The notes under the pieces were generated by a model, which saw only the letters and a list, made by a program, of their open reading frames with translations, did no database searches and had not been told where the DNA came from. A stretch of 64,000 bases of DNA from Homalodisca vitripennis. Its lineage: Eukaryota > Arthropoda > Insecta > Hemiptera > Cicadellidae. The DNA is taken from NCBI RefSeq assembly GCF_021130785.1, contig NC_060207.1, forward strand, positions 7,220,501 through 7,284,500, in the 5' to 3' direction. The translations under genes were made by a program, and so were the position numbers. Shown here one piece after another: positions 1 to 11,400 of the stretch; position 1 is the stretch's first letter, and each line of letters begins with the position of its first letter.

Positions 1-513
1 AATCCTTTCAAACGCGTTTTAGTATTAATGTTTGGTGTGGAGTCTTAGGCGACCAATTGATTGGCCCTCACATATTTGATGGAACTGTAAATGGAACAAA
101 CCACTTAGATTTTTTACAACACGACCTACCAACAGATGGTTTAAACAATGTTGAAAGAAACGAGCTTATATTCCAGCAGGATGGAGCCCTTCCACAATTT
201 AATGCAATGCTGACTGAAAAACTATCCCAAGTGGATTTGGACGTGGGAGAACTGTCGCATGGCCTGCCCGATCTCCCGATCTTAAACCTATGGACTTTTT
301 TTTGTGAGGGGTTTTCTTAAAGCAGGAAGTTTATTTCAACCCCAGTAAACTCAGAAGAAGAATTACGAGGCAGAATTGTTCTGGCTGCTCAAAGGCTTCG
401 GGAAAAACTGTCTTTTTCAAATTTCCTTAGGAGCAATGAGAAAGCGAGCAAGAGCTTGTGTGAGAAAAGAAGGTCGCCATTTTGAGAATGAACTGCAACG
501 ATTTTTACTTTTA
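1..513 (+). pseudogene. Decayed mariner/IS630-superfamily transposase, C-terminal half
   Basis: The window opens inside a transposase reading frame. Visible landmarks are a VWCGV...IGPHIFDG block near the start, a FQQDGA block around 172-190 (the usual site of the second catalytic aspartate region), and a degenerate PDL.LNLWTFF block at 265-300 where the family normally has a PDLNPLDFF-like motif. A T-rich run at 294-302 shifts the frame. The C-terminal signature RKRARACVRKEGRHFEN can then be read in another frame at about 438-490. These blocks are typical of insect DDE_3/mariner-like transposases. The N-terminal half lies outside the window. Frameshifts and a proline-for-conserved-residue change (ALPQF) indicate an inactive copy. 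Confidence 0.8.
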
Positions 514-776
514 ATGTTTTATGTTCATAAGGTATTCTAATTTTCATTTACCTTATTGATAATTGATTAAAGTTCCATTATTAAATATCTTAACTAATGC
601 ACAACAATTGGTGTTTATTATACCGTCCTATCACTACTCAGTGTTAACTTTTAACCTATACTGATTTTTTAATGGCAAGACACCTAAATATTTTTGCCAG
701 CCGATGGTCATATGGCATACCATTTTAAAGCCTATTAAATGGCAAAGTTTCTAATATCACTTGACACATTCTTTTG

Positions 777-1135
777 TACAGGGGGTGTGGTAAAAAAAAT
801 GGGTTTCAATGATATTTCAGTTTTTCTGAAACTTAGCAACTTTGCCGTTGAAATCGACCTGAAGCTTAATTTTCTTTTCTTACCGTTTGAACCAATAACT
901 TTTTCAAATTGAAAATTTAATGGAGAATCTAAAATGATGTAGTTTGCTCACATATGTCTATACGTTGCTGAGATTTACGTACAAAAACACGGGTTTTTTT
1001 TTAGAAAAAACATAAAAATAATTCATTTCATACCTAATTCTTGGAGTTAGACTTTTTTATAACCGCCATTGCATCACATTTACATTGCATTAAAACCTAA
1101 AACATTTTGTCACACCAAGAGCCACTCACCCTGTA
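777..1135. mobile_element. MITE with TA target duplication (355 bp)
   Basis: The ends at 779 (CAGGGGGTGTGG) and 1133 (reverse complement CAGGGTGAGTGG) form short imperfect inverted repeats, each flanked by TA. The interior is AT-rich and has no coding potential. The structure fits a non-autonomous Tc1/mariner-type MITE. It lies only 260 bp from the transposase remnant, but I cannot show that the two are related. Confidence 0.65.
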
Positions 1136-4100
1136 TATACAAAGGTCTGAAAAGCCTATTTATGTCAATTAGATAGTACATTTGTCTTTCATATTTGGAT
1201 TACAGAACTTACTAAGCACTGCATACTTAATATTTGCCAAAATATACAGGCAACAATATATTTGTACTTAAACTTTTAATTCTCTTATGTGGCTATTTTC
1301 TTACTCTGTGCTCAACAGTTGTTGCGGAAAAGTATGAAATAAGTAATGTTATTACTCTCTATCTTACTATATTCTTTCACACTATAAATGTAAGCAAATT
1401 GATAATAGTCGTTAAATTAAGGAAAACATATGGTTTAGCTGCCCTAAAACAATGTTTACACAGAACAGTTGATTACATTTACCAGGCTCTTTAGCAACTA
1501 TAGAGACCAAGGTGGAATTTATGGCTACTGTATGGACTAGTAGCCCGGAGGATGTATTCATATTCATACCAGGGACCCTAAGAATGTCTATGTAAATTTT
1601 AATTACAATGAGTTGAATAGTTTAAACGTGAAATACAAAAAGCATAGGCACCGTTGCGTTTATAACATTATAAGGATATTACATATTAATAACTAACAAT
1701 TTATTATTGTGTTGCTAACGCCACAAATGCATTATTGTTATTCTACTAATAAAATAAAATCGTTGTTTTTTGCAACAAAATCTATTAAAATTTGTCTTCG
1801 TACAGAACTAGGCATGATACGGAACTACTGCTATGATAAATCCTTCTTAAGCACGTCTATTAAAGTCGTTTAAACGCTTTCCTCCTTCACATGTTTACTT
1901 CCTTAAGCCGCGCCCACTTCGTGATATCACTGAAGGAGGACCCTAGTTGATAGCAGGTAAAGTGATAATGTACTTATATTTAAAATCTCTTAAGGATAAT
2001 ATGAATAAATAACATTAATAATTATACATACATTTTATACTTACCAACACAAGTAATGAATGATATTCTGTATTTCAAAGTGTATCAAACTAGAAAATAT
2101 TTTCGAAAGTTTGTGCACCAAGTATGGTTTTCTAAACGTAAACATTTTCACTTAAGTTCTCAGTTTGTTTCCGATTATATTGTCGCCCCCAACACCAACG
2201 TGTTAAGTTCTATTACAAGCCCACGTGGTCTGATTACTTCCACGTCATCAACCTCCACCCCTCAAACATGTGATACTGCCAAATGGACTGGACTTACAGC
2301 CGCTGCACTGTGCTGTCTCTCAGAACTAATCTTTAAATATACGACGCTGGACATATTGTGGTGTGGGAGGGGGAGGGGAGTCGTGGACATTCTCGTGTGG
2401 GTCAAACTAGGGTCAAATTATTTTTTTATGGTATCAAAATATGGGTATCACAGACTCTAATGATCATTATCTAGCTCAGAGCAAATTTTTACTCTAAAAG
2501 CGCACAATCTGGGTTTTCTTGAAATCTATAGAGTCCTTTTTCCTACGAAATTAATCGTGCAACCCACTTATTTTAGTGGAGCACGAAATTAGAGGGTATC
2601 AAGAAGATTAGAAATAAGGAAATATAATTTTTTTCTTAGACTATATTTTTACGAGTTTATACAGATTATAGTGTACTATAGAATAGTATGATAATACAAC
2701 TATCACTCTGAACATTCCATTTTAAGTGGCGAGTTAAACAACCACTTCCGGCATTTTTGTGGTAACATCCGTTATACAACTTGGCCTGTCTCGATCACGA
2801 AACCAATTTCCTGGAAGTGGTATCTGAGGGTTCGTGGTCAACAACATTCGTGGCAGCATTCATTTCGTGGTCAAATTCGTATTGAAAATTTTGAGGTTAC
2901 TACTAGCTTGCGTCATCATTAGGATGCAGTGGAGTCAGTTAATGTTATGCAACTTATTAGGAAAATTATTTGGAATTTTCATTATTATAAAGGAAGTACG
3001 TATTTATGGCTATAGAACTATAAGTCAGTCCACGATTCACCTCAGGCAAGTATCAGTTCATACCACAGACTGTTACAATAAATTATTATCAACTCTAAAG
3101 ACTGATTTACTTATTACTGTAGTGTACACTCCCGTGTACTCCGATACAGGCTTAATTCACTTAAAGTTACCATCAGACAAAATCATCATATCTATATCAT
3201 CGCCAAACAACTGGATGAAAATGATAAAAGGGTCGCCACATTCAGGGCAATCATATACAATATTATCTCAAAAAATTATTATTTCTAAAATAGATTAACA
3301 AAAATAGACATCAGTACTGGTAGGAATTACTACCACAGTATCCAGCAAGTGTGGCTAGCTCAACTGAACTGTATAATGTTTAGTCGAATCTTAACAAGCA
3401 AATCATGCGGTTAATCCGCAGTGTGCACACCCCACAATTCACAGTTATTTTAAACATAACATTTTGTAGTTATAAATTTTAGAATCAAAAACTTTTAATA
3501 AAAACTGTACAAATTATTATACTAAAATTTGAAAAAAGTTATTAATATTAACTAAATTTAAAAGCCAATGTTTCTATTTATTCTCAAAATTTTTGCTATT
3601 TTTACAATTTTTTATTTGAAAAGGCATAATATCAAAAATATTGGACCCAAATAAGAAAAGCTTTTTTGAAAAATTGATTAATTTATCTTTGGTCTTATGA
3701 ATAGCCCCCCATGTCAGCTCTTATTCTGGTAAACTCTGTCGTTCCTGTTTCCACTTTTTTCATAGAAAATTTTTAATATTTTGAATAAAATAATATTTTA
3801 GTGGTAATATTCTTATATATTTATAAATAGGTAATGCAGATTCATATCTTTTCTTTTTTTCAATTGTTATTATAAATTACTTTTGTGTTACAATTTGTAA
3901 CACAGCATGCTTTTACTGTTTTATATTTCAAAACTCACAATAAAATGTTAGGTATGATAATTTTAAAGACACTATTATAAAACACTATTAATGATACATC
4001 CAAAGTGTGAGGTTTTATCAACCTGTGTGGTGTTCACAAAGCAGAAAATATAGCTAGTGAACACTTGTGACGATATTAGCTTGATGCGATAATCCTGTTG

Positions 4101-5080
4101 TCCGAGACAACCCCCCTCACCTCCCCCCCTCAGCAATAACCGCAGTATTACTGATAAGCGGATTCTGTCCGGTCGCCGGCTCTCTTTTAGGACTATCTAT
4201 AAACAAGTGAAGTATTAATCTCGTACCATATTACTATGGAATGTTTCTGCAAAACCCAGAATTTAAAGCCCTGATCCTGAATCTCAAAGTAGACAGTGGG
4301 AATGGGTCAAACACTTCTATATGCTTACAATTCTTATGCTTTTTTCTTAAAGGTTTCATCCTGTTACTATTCATCCTCGACATAATTTACTGGATAAGCT
4401 TTAGCGAAGTTCTTACACAGACATTTTTCAGGACTACAATCATGTACAAAATTGTCTAATAAAGTTTGCGAAGTACGATCATATAAATAACTTGTATATC
4501 TCTTGAGTATTGTAACAAATCTCAAGCATTATTAGGAAATTCGAGATACGAGAAGATACGAAATCACTTAGCCTTTATTGAGTGCAAACAATCACATACA
4601 AAATTGTCTGATCAAGTGCGAAACCTATGTATCATTTTGTTCAATGTTTTGTTCAATCTTTGATAAGCTTTTGTATTATATCTCTTGTCTCGCTAATAAT
4701 AGTAAATAGACACAATGCATAATGGCCTGTACCATCAAAAAACACCATTAATTAGAAGAAGAAGAATAACTCTTAATGTATTATTTCATAAGAATATCCC
4801 TTCATTTATTATGTCCACATCTTTCACATGCGGTTAAATATTTGTTGTAAAAAAATCTCATGTTATAAGTTGACTAACTTATATTTCAGAATATTCTAAT
4901 AAACCCTATTATAGATTTACATGATGTACAAGAATAGAAGAAGAGTTCACGTACCTACTCCATTAGCTTCGTTGAATTATAGATGAGGCTATTTGAAAGC
5001 GAGAGTACTGTTTTTAATATCTTCGTATCAATGCGACTTGTTTTGTTTAAAATATCTCCGAGGTTTAAAATATCTATAAT
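1136..5080. other. AT-rich non-coding stretch
   Basis: No recognisable gene. Open frames at 1234-1494, 2056-2460 and 2834-3298 show no motif or splice context that I recognise. A C-rich tract lies at 4108-4130. A 21-bp palindrome (TGTGTTACA, 3-nt centre, TGTAACACA) lies at 3884-3904. Confidence 0.6.
2512..2604. repeat. Dispersed repeat copy related to 22688-22768
   Basis: This block shares an ordered set of words with 22688-22768: TTTTCTTG.AATCTATAGAG, then TTTAGTGGAG, then CGAAAT...AG.G.ATATCAA or a close variant. The second copy sits exactly at the left edge of the 122-bp satellite, which suggests that the satellite grew from the end of a dispersed element. Confidence 0.5.
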
Positions 5081-5089
5081 TAAAAGAAT

Positions 5090-6150
5090 CCCTTACTCAC
5101 GCACTCACTCATCACTAATTCTCCGACTACCCGATATTTTAGAAAATTTAAATTTGGCACTTATGCCTTATTCATTTTCATGAAGATCAAACAACCATAG
5201 GGTTTTAAATGGGATTGCAATACCAAAAAGAATTAAGTTGTGTTTTTCAAGTACACGCTGTCAAAAAGATGAAATTTTACGCACATGTTCCTTAAGCTCT
5301 CAAAATAAAACGAAAATCTCTTCATGTCTCTTCATGGATATTAACGACCTGTATGGATTGAAATGGGGTTTCGACGCCTAGGAGAACTATATTTTGTTTA
5401 ACATCTCGATGGCCTAGAATTATGGTATTTGAAGGAAAAGTGCCTTATGCTCTCAACAGACAAAGTGAAGATGAAGTAAACATCAAGCATTCATAGCGAT
5501 TGAATTAGAGTTGCAACCCCTAGAAAACCTATGTTCTGAAGTTTTCGATGTCTTAGAAAAATTAAATTTGATACACACGTGCCTCATCGTTGACACTGAT
5601 AAAAACAAGTTTTTCATGAAGATCGACCACCCGTAAGGGCAGAAACAGAGTTGCAACCCTAGAAGAACTATTTTTTCAACTTCCCGATTACCTAAAACAA
5701 TTGAGTCTTACGCAAACGCACCTTATCCTTAAAAACAAAGGATTTTATGAATACCCGCCATCCAAATGGGTTAAAAAAGAGCTGCTATACAGATCTATAC
5801 ATACGTATTTCTCAACATCCCGATGTCCTTGAAAGATGTTTGACACACAATAGCCCTCAATGACTGCATCACTCAATTATAAAAACAAAAGCATTGTCAT
5901 GAGGATCAACCACTCATAAAGGTTTAAATAAAGTTGAAATCCTGGAAGAATTATATTTTTTCATCTTCAGATCGATACAATTTGTAATACACGTTCCTTA
6001 TTCTTCCAACAAACAAAGCAAAGTTTTTCGTGCATATCAACCACCACCATAGGGTCTAAAATAAGATGCAACCTCAGATGATATGTATTTGTTTTTTAAT
6101 CCCCGCTGTTCTAGAAAATTGAAAACTGACACATGCTAGTGAACTATGCT
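5090..6150. repeat. Ancient degenerate satellite, ~130-155 bp units
   Basis: A loosely conserved unit recurs. It starts with a CATGAAGATCAACCACCCATAGGG-like phrase (near 5180, 5332, 5487, 5615, 5747, 5898 and 6031). It continues with GGGTTGCAACCCTAGAAGAACTAT-like text, then CATCCCGATG.CCTAGAAAATTGAA, then a cacacgtgCCTTATCCTC.CAA.AACAAA-like end. Spacings of about 128-155 bp and many indels show an old, unhomogenised array. No coding function is apparent. Confidence 0.65.
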
Positions 6151-6169
6151 ATGAAAATACTATCGGTAC

Positions 6170-6990
6170 TGGAAATACCTTATACAGAAAATATATCATA
6201 ACGGCTGGTGTTAGTCGCTTTTTTCCCGAATAACACTTTTCAAACCCATGTATATTTTCTTAATTAGGTCAGCAATGCAAACGCTACTACATCACCGAAA
6301 ATACTGTAACGACAGTTATTACAATGCCCAGTAAGAGATACTTTTTGACTAAAGACTATTCAAACCATACATGCATATATTTTCTTTATCAGGAGAACAC
6401 GCGAACGCTATACGGTACCAGACATACAATAGTCCGGAAGAAGTCGCTTTTTGCAAGAATTAGATTTCTCAGAACAATGTGTGTATACATTTTCTTGATT
6501 GTGGCAAAAACGCCTGACCTGAAGTAGGTTGAAATGGCCGGATCTAAATGCTTTTTGACAAAGAAAGAGTTTCACACCAACTTATGTTTTTGTTTTAGTG
6601 ATCGTTCGCTACCAACGTAAACGCTACTACGTCAGCAGAAATGTGTTACACCAGAAGTACTTTACAAAGACCGGACACTTTTTGCCCGAAGAAGACTGTT
6701 CAGACCTATGTATACATATATTTTTTTGATAGGGATGAAATTTCAAACGCTACTACACAAAAATTATTTAGACCAGAAGTAGAGTACAATGGCGGGAAGT
6801 AGACACTTTTGACCAAAGTAGATTGTTCAAATAAATAAGTGGATATATTTTCTTGATTGAAGATCGGAAGAAGATTACAAGGGCCATCGTTGGACTAAAG
6901 TAGGTTTCTCAAAATGGAAATATGTAAATGTTTTTTAATCGTGGCAACAGTCCAAACTCTTCTACGGCGTTTAAAATATAACCTAAAATG
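6170..6990. repeat. Second ancient degenerate tandem array, ~120-150 bp units
   Basis: A different family from the adjoining 5.1-6.1 kb array. Recurring phrases are AAACGCTACTAC (near 6277, 6396, 6615 and 6738), CCAGAAGTA, CACTTTTTG.C.GAAGA, and TATATTTTCTTGATT preceded by TTCAAACC.ATGTA. Units are heavily diverged. The open frame at 6324-6527 is incidental. Confidence 0.6.
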
Positions 6991-8464
6991 CTTCTTCACG
7001 GGCTAAACTTGAAAAACAGCCATTTGTTTTTTTTTACTGTTGAATCTCTTAGCAAAGTACACTAAATAATATATACCTTAATGTCTACTTGTGATTCAAA
7101 ATTATGATGGGTCTCCAGCATAAAGCATTTTAAGTGCTTTCACTAAGATTACTTCTGACAGTATTCCTAAACTTTGAACTAAATTAGTTTAAGTGTTACT
7201 GGAACTCTTGGAACTATTCATTTAAATGATATGGAATGTTCCAGAGAAAATTGTGTATTTCATTGGTACTTATATACACTTTTTCACTCTAACTTATTAC
7301 GTTTCTAAATTATTATTTTTTAATCTAATAGTTGAATTATTCTGATAAGGATCAGGAGATTGAACATCTTCCAGTGTCAAAAATTTAGATTATGGAGTAT
7401 TTATTATACCATTTAAATAGACCATTGATATACCATTTCTCCATAGTAAATCGCATGCAAATCCGCGGGTTACTGCTACAAATAATAATAAAAGGTTAAA
7501 TGGGCGTGTTTACGGAATTTTATGGGGAATGTAGGGGACCTTAAGTAAATTTAATTTACTACAGAAAAGACACACTCTCTACTTTAAAATGAAATAAAAT
7601 AAAATAAATAAATAAAATAAAATGAAATTTACTACAGATTATACTCTCTAATAATCTAACATATTACATTACAAATTATGGCAACGGCGACAAACTTTAA
7701 ACTAAAAATTAGATATAATTTTTACTTCTAAATTTTTTATAAAACTGAACAGAAAATGAGAATTTGCGTAAAATATAGTAAGACATAAAATGTAAAAGAA
7801 GTTTTTGTATAATTCATCCCTTGAAAATTTTTGAAAGATAGCTTTTTGGTGTTGTTGGTGTAACTAATATATGAAATTAATCTGTGCCATATAAATGTAT
7901 TGAAAGTACTAGAAACTAAACAGCTTTTACTGATTTGAGCTTTTACGAAATGTAATATTAAAATAGGAATATTCCGTTTTCAGACTTATTACAATTAAAA
8001 ATGTTTATGTTGATTATTTTAAAAAGTTTTAGAACTGGATTGCATTACAATTTTTTATGTTTTGTATTTATCCTCATGTTGTGTTAAAAATTTTAAAATC
8101 TTTGAAGAATTACCTTCTCTATTCTAAAATAAGTCAAGAACTTAACTCTTATAAAAAGGACACAGTGAATATACTTTGTATCCAAAATCCCATAAAAATA
8201 ATATAATATTAAAAATATAATAAACTACTAAAAAACTTTACTAAAAAACTACCAAACAGTTTAAACCTTATAATAATATCAATTTGCCTGAACATAAACG
8301 ATATTTTCCATTACATATAAACGGTAATAATACGCAGTGCTATTTGTAACTATATACATATAATTAACAAAAAGAAGGATTAGACATATTTTATTCTTCT
8401 TTTCATTTTCGTACCGTGATTAGTCAATACTACTTATAAGTTACCATAACTGGGTGACTTTAGG
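6991..8464. other. AT-rich spacer with AAATA-type simple repeat
   Basis: No gene recognised. A short (AAATA)n/(AAAT)n tract lies at about 7587-7625. Otherwise unremarkable AT-rich DNA. Confidence 0.6.
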
Positions 8465-11400
8465 ATGTCATATCGGTATCCCGTAGCAGCTACAATTATC
8501 CCGTAACACAACAAACACAATTATCGCTCATCACTGCTGAGTACATGTCAGCTAATCAGCGTCAAGCTTGACTGGCCAGACAGAGGTGTTGTATTTATAT
8601 TACCAATTCGTCACCTGAGTTACGTGACGTTGAGATCTCATGTTGGTATCCGACTGTGACTGAACACAACAAACACAATTATCGCTCATCACTGCTGAGT
8701 ACACTTCGGCTACTCACCACCGAGCCTGACTGGCCTGTCAGAGCAGTTGTATTTATATTACCAATTCGTCACCTAAGTTACGTGACGTTGAGATCTCATG
8801 TTGGTATCCTGCTGTGACTGAACACAACAAACACAATTATCCCTCATCACTGCTGAGTACACTTCGGCTACTCACCACCGAGCCTGACTGGCCTGTCAGA
8901 GCAGTTGTATTTATATTACCAATTCGTCACCTGAGTTACGTGACGTTGAGATCTCATGTTGGTATCCTGCTGTGACTGAACACAACAAACACAGTTATCG
9001 CTCATCACTGCTGAGTACATTTCGGCTACTCACCACCACCTAGCCTGACAGGCCTGTCAGAGCAGTTGTATTTATATTACCAATTCGTCACCTGAGTTAC
9101 GTGACGTTGAGATCTCATGTTGGTATCCGACTGTGACTGAACACAACAAACACAATTATCGCTCATCACTGCTGAGTACATTTCGGCTACTCACCACCGA
9201 GGCCTGACAGGCCTGTCAGAGCAGTTGTATTTATATTACCAATTCGTCACCTGAGTTACGTGACGTTGAGATTTCATGTTGGTATCCTGCTGTGACTAAC
9301 ACAACAAACACAATTATCCCTCATCACTGCTGAGTACATTCAGACTACTCACCACCGAGCCTGACCGGCCTATCAGAGCAGTTGTATTTATATTACCAAT
9401 TCGTCACCTAAGCTACGTGACGTTGAGATCTCATGTTGGTATCCTGCTGTGACTGAACACAACAAACACAATTATCCCTCATCACTGCTGAGTACACTTC
9501 TGCTACTCACCACCGGGCCTGACAGGCCTGTCAGAGCATTTGTATTTATATTACCAATTCGTCACCTGAGTTACGTGACTTTGAGATCTCATGTTGGTAT
9601 CCGACTGTGACTGAACACAACAAACACAATTATCGCCCATCACTGCTGAGTACATTTCGGCTACTCACCACCGAGCCTGACAGGCCTGTCAGAGCAGTTG
9701 TATTTATATTACCAATTTCGTCACCTAAGCTACGTGACGTTGAGATCTCATGTTGGTATCCTGCTGTGACTGAACACAACAAACACAATTATCGCTCATC
9801 ACTGCTGAGTACACTTCGGCTATTCACCACCGAGCCTGACCGGCCTGTCAGAGCATTTGTATTTATATTACCAATTCGTCACCTGAGTTACTTGACGTTG
9901 AGATCTCATGTTGGTATCCGGCTGTGACTGAACAGAACAAACACAATTATCGCTCATCACTAATGAGTACACTTCGGCTACTCACCACCGAGCCTGACTG
10001 GACTGTCAGAGCAGTTCTATTTATATTACCAAAACCGTCACCTGAGTTACGTGACGTTAAGATCTCATGTTGGTATCCTCCTGTGACTGAAAACAAAAAC
10101 ACAATTATCGCTCATCATTGCTGAGTACATTTCGGCTACTCATCACCGAGGCTGACTGGCCTCTCAGAGCAGTTGCATTTATACTACCAATTCGTCACCT
10201 GAGTTACGTGACGTTGAGATCTCATGTTGGTATCCTCCTGTGACTGAAAACAAAAACAATTATCGCTCATCACTGCTAAGTACACTTCGGCTACTCATCA
10301 CCGAGGCTGACTGGCCTCTCAGAGCAGTTGTATTTATGTTACCAATTCGTCACCTAAGCTACGTGACGTTGAGATCTCATGTTGGTATCCTGCTGTGACT
10401 GAACACAACAAACACAATTATCGTTCATCACTGCTAAGTACACTTCGGCTACTCATCACCGAGGCTGCCTGGCCTGACAGAGCAGTTGCATTTATATTAC
10501 CAATTTCGTCATCTGAGCTACGTGACGTTGAGATCTCATGTTGGTATCCTCCTGTGACTGAAAACAAAAACAATTATCGCTCATCACTGCTAAGTACATT
10601 TCGGCTACTCACCACCGAGGCTGACTGGCCTCTCAGAGCAGTTGTATTTATGTTACCAATTCGTCACCTAAGCTACGTGACGTTGAGATCTCATGTTGGT
10701 ATCCTGCTGTGACTGAACACAACAAACACAATTATCGTTCATCACTGCTAAGTACACTTCGGCTACTCATCACCGAGGCTGACTGGCCTCTCAGAGCAGT
10801 TGCATTTATATTACCAATTCGTCATCTGAGCTACGTGACGTTGAGATCTCATGTTGGTATCCTGCTGTGACTGAACACAACAAACACAATTATCGCCCAT
10901 CACTGCTGAGTACATTTCGGCTACTCATCGCCGAAGCTGACTGGCCTGTCAGAGCAGTTGTATTTATATTACCAATTCGTCACCTGAGCTACGTGACGTT
11001 GACATCTCATGTTGGTATCCTGCTGTGACTGAACACAACAAACACAATTATCGCTCATCACTGCTGAGTACATTTCGGCTACTCATCACCGAAGCTGACT
11101 GGCCTGTCAGAGCAGTTGTATTTATATTACCAATTCGTCACCTGAGCTACGTGACGTTGACATCTCATGTTGGTATCCGGCTGTGACTGAACACAACAAA
11201 CACAATTATCGCTCATCACTGCTGAGTACATTTCGGCTACTCATCACCGAGGCTGACTGGCCTCTCAGAGCAGTTGCATTTATGTTACCAATTCGTCACC
11301 TAAGCTACGTGACGTTGAGATCTCATGTTGGTATCCGGCTGTGACTGAACACAACAAACACAATTATCGTTCATCACTGCTAAGTACACTTCGGCTACTC

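Noticed and set aside
2056..2460. 134-codon forward frame with a GC-richer middle
   Set aside because: Several frames over 2180-2400 look equally plausible, and no motif or consistent splice structure supports one.
2834..3298. 154-codon forward frame
   Set aside because: The hydrophobic start could suggest a membrane protein, but there is no recognisable family, and composition follows the AT-rich background.
9607..10712. Forward open frames within the 158-bp satellite
   Set aside because: The unit length is not a multiple of three, and the frames end randomly. They are satellite by-products.
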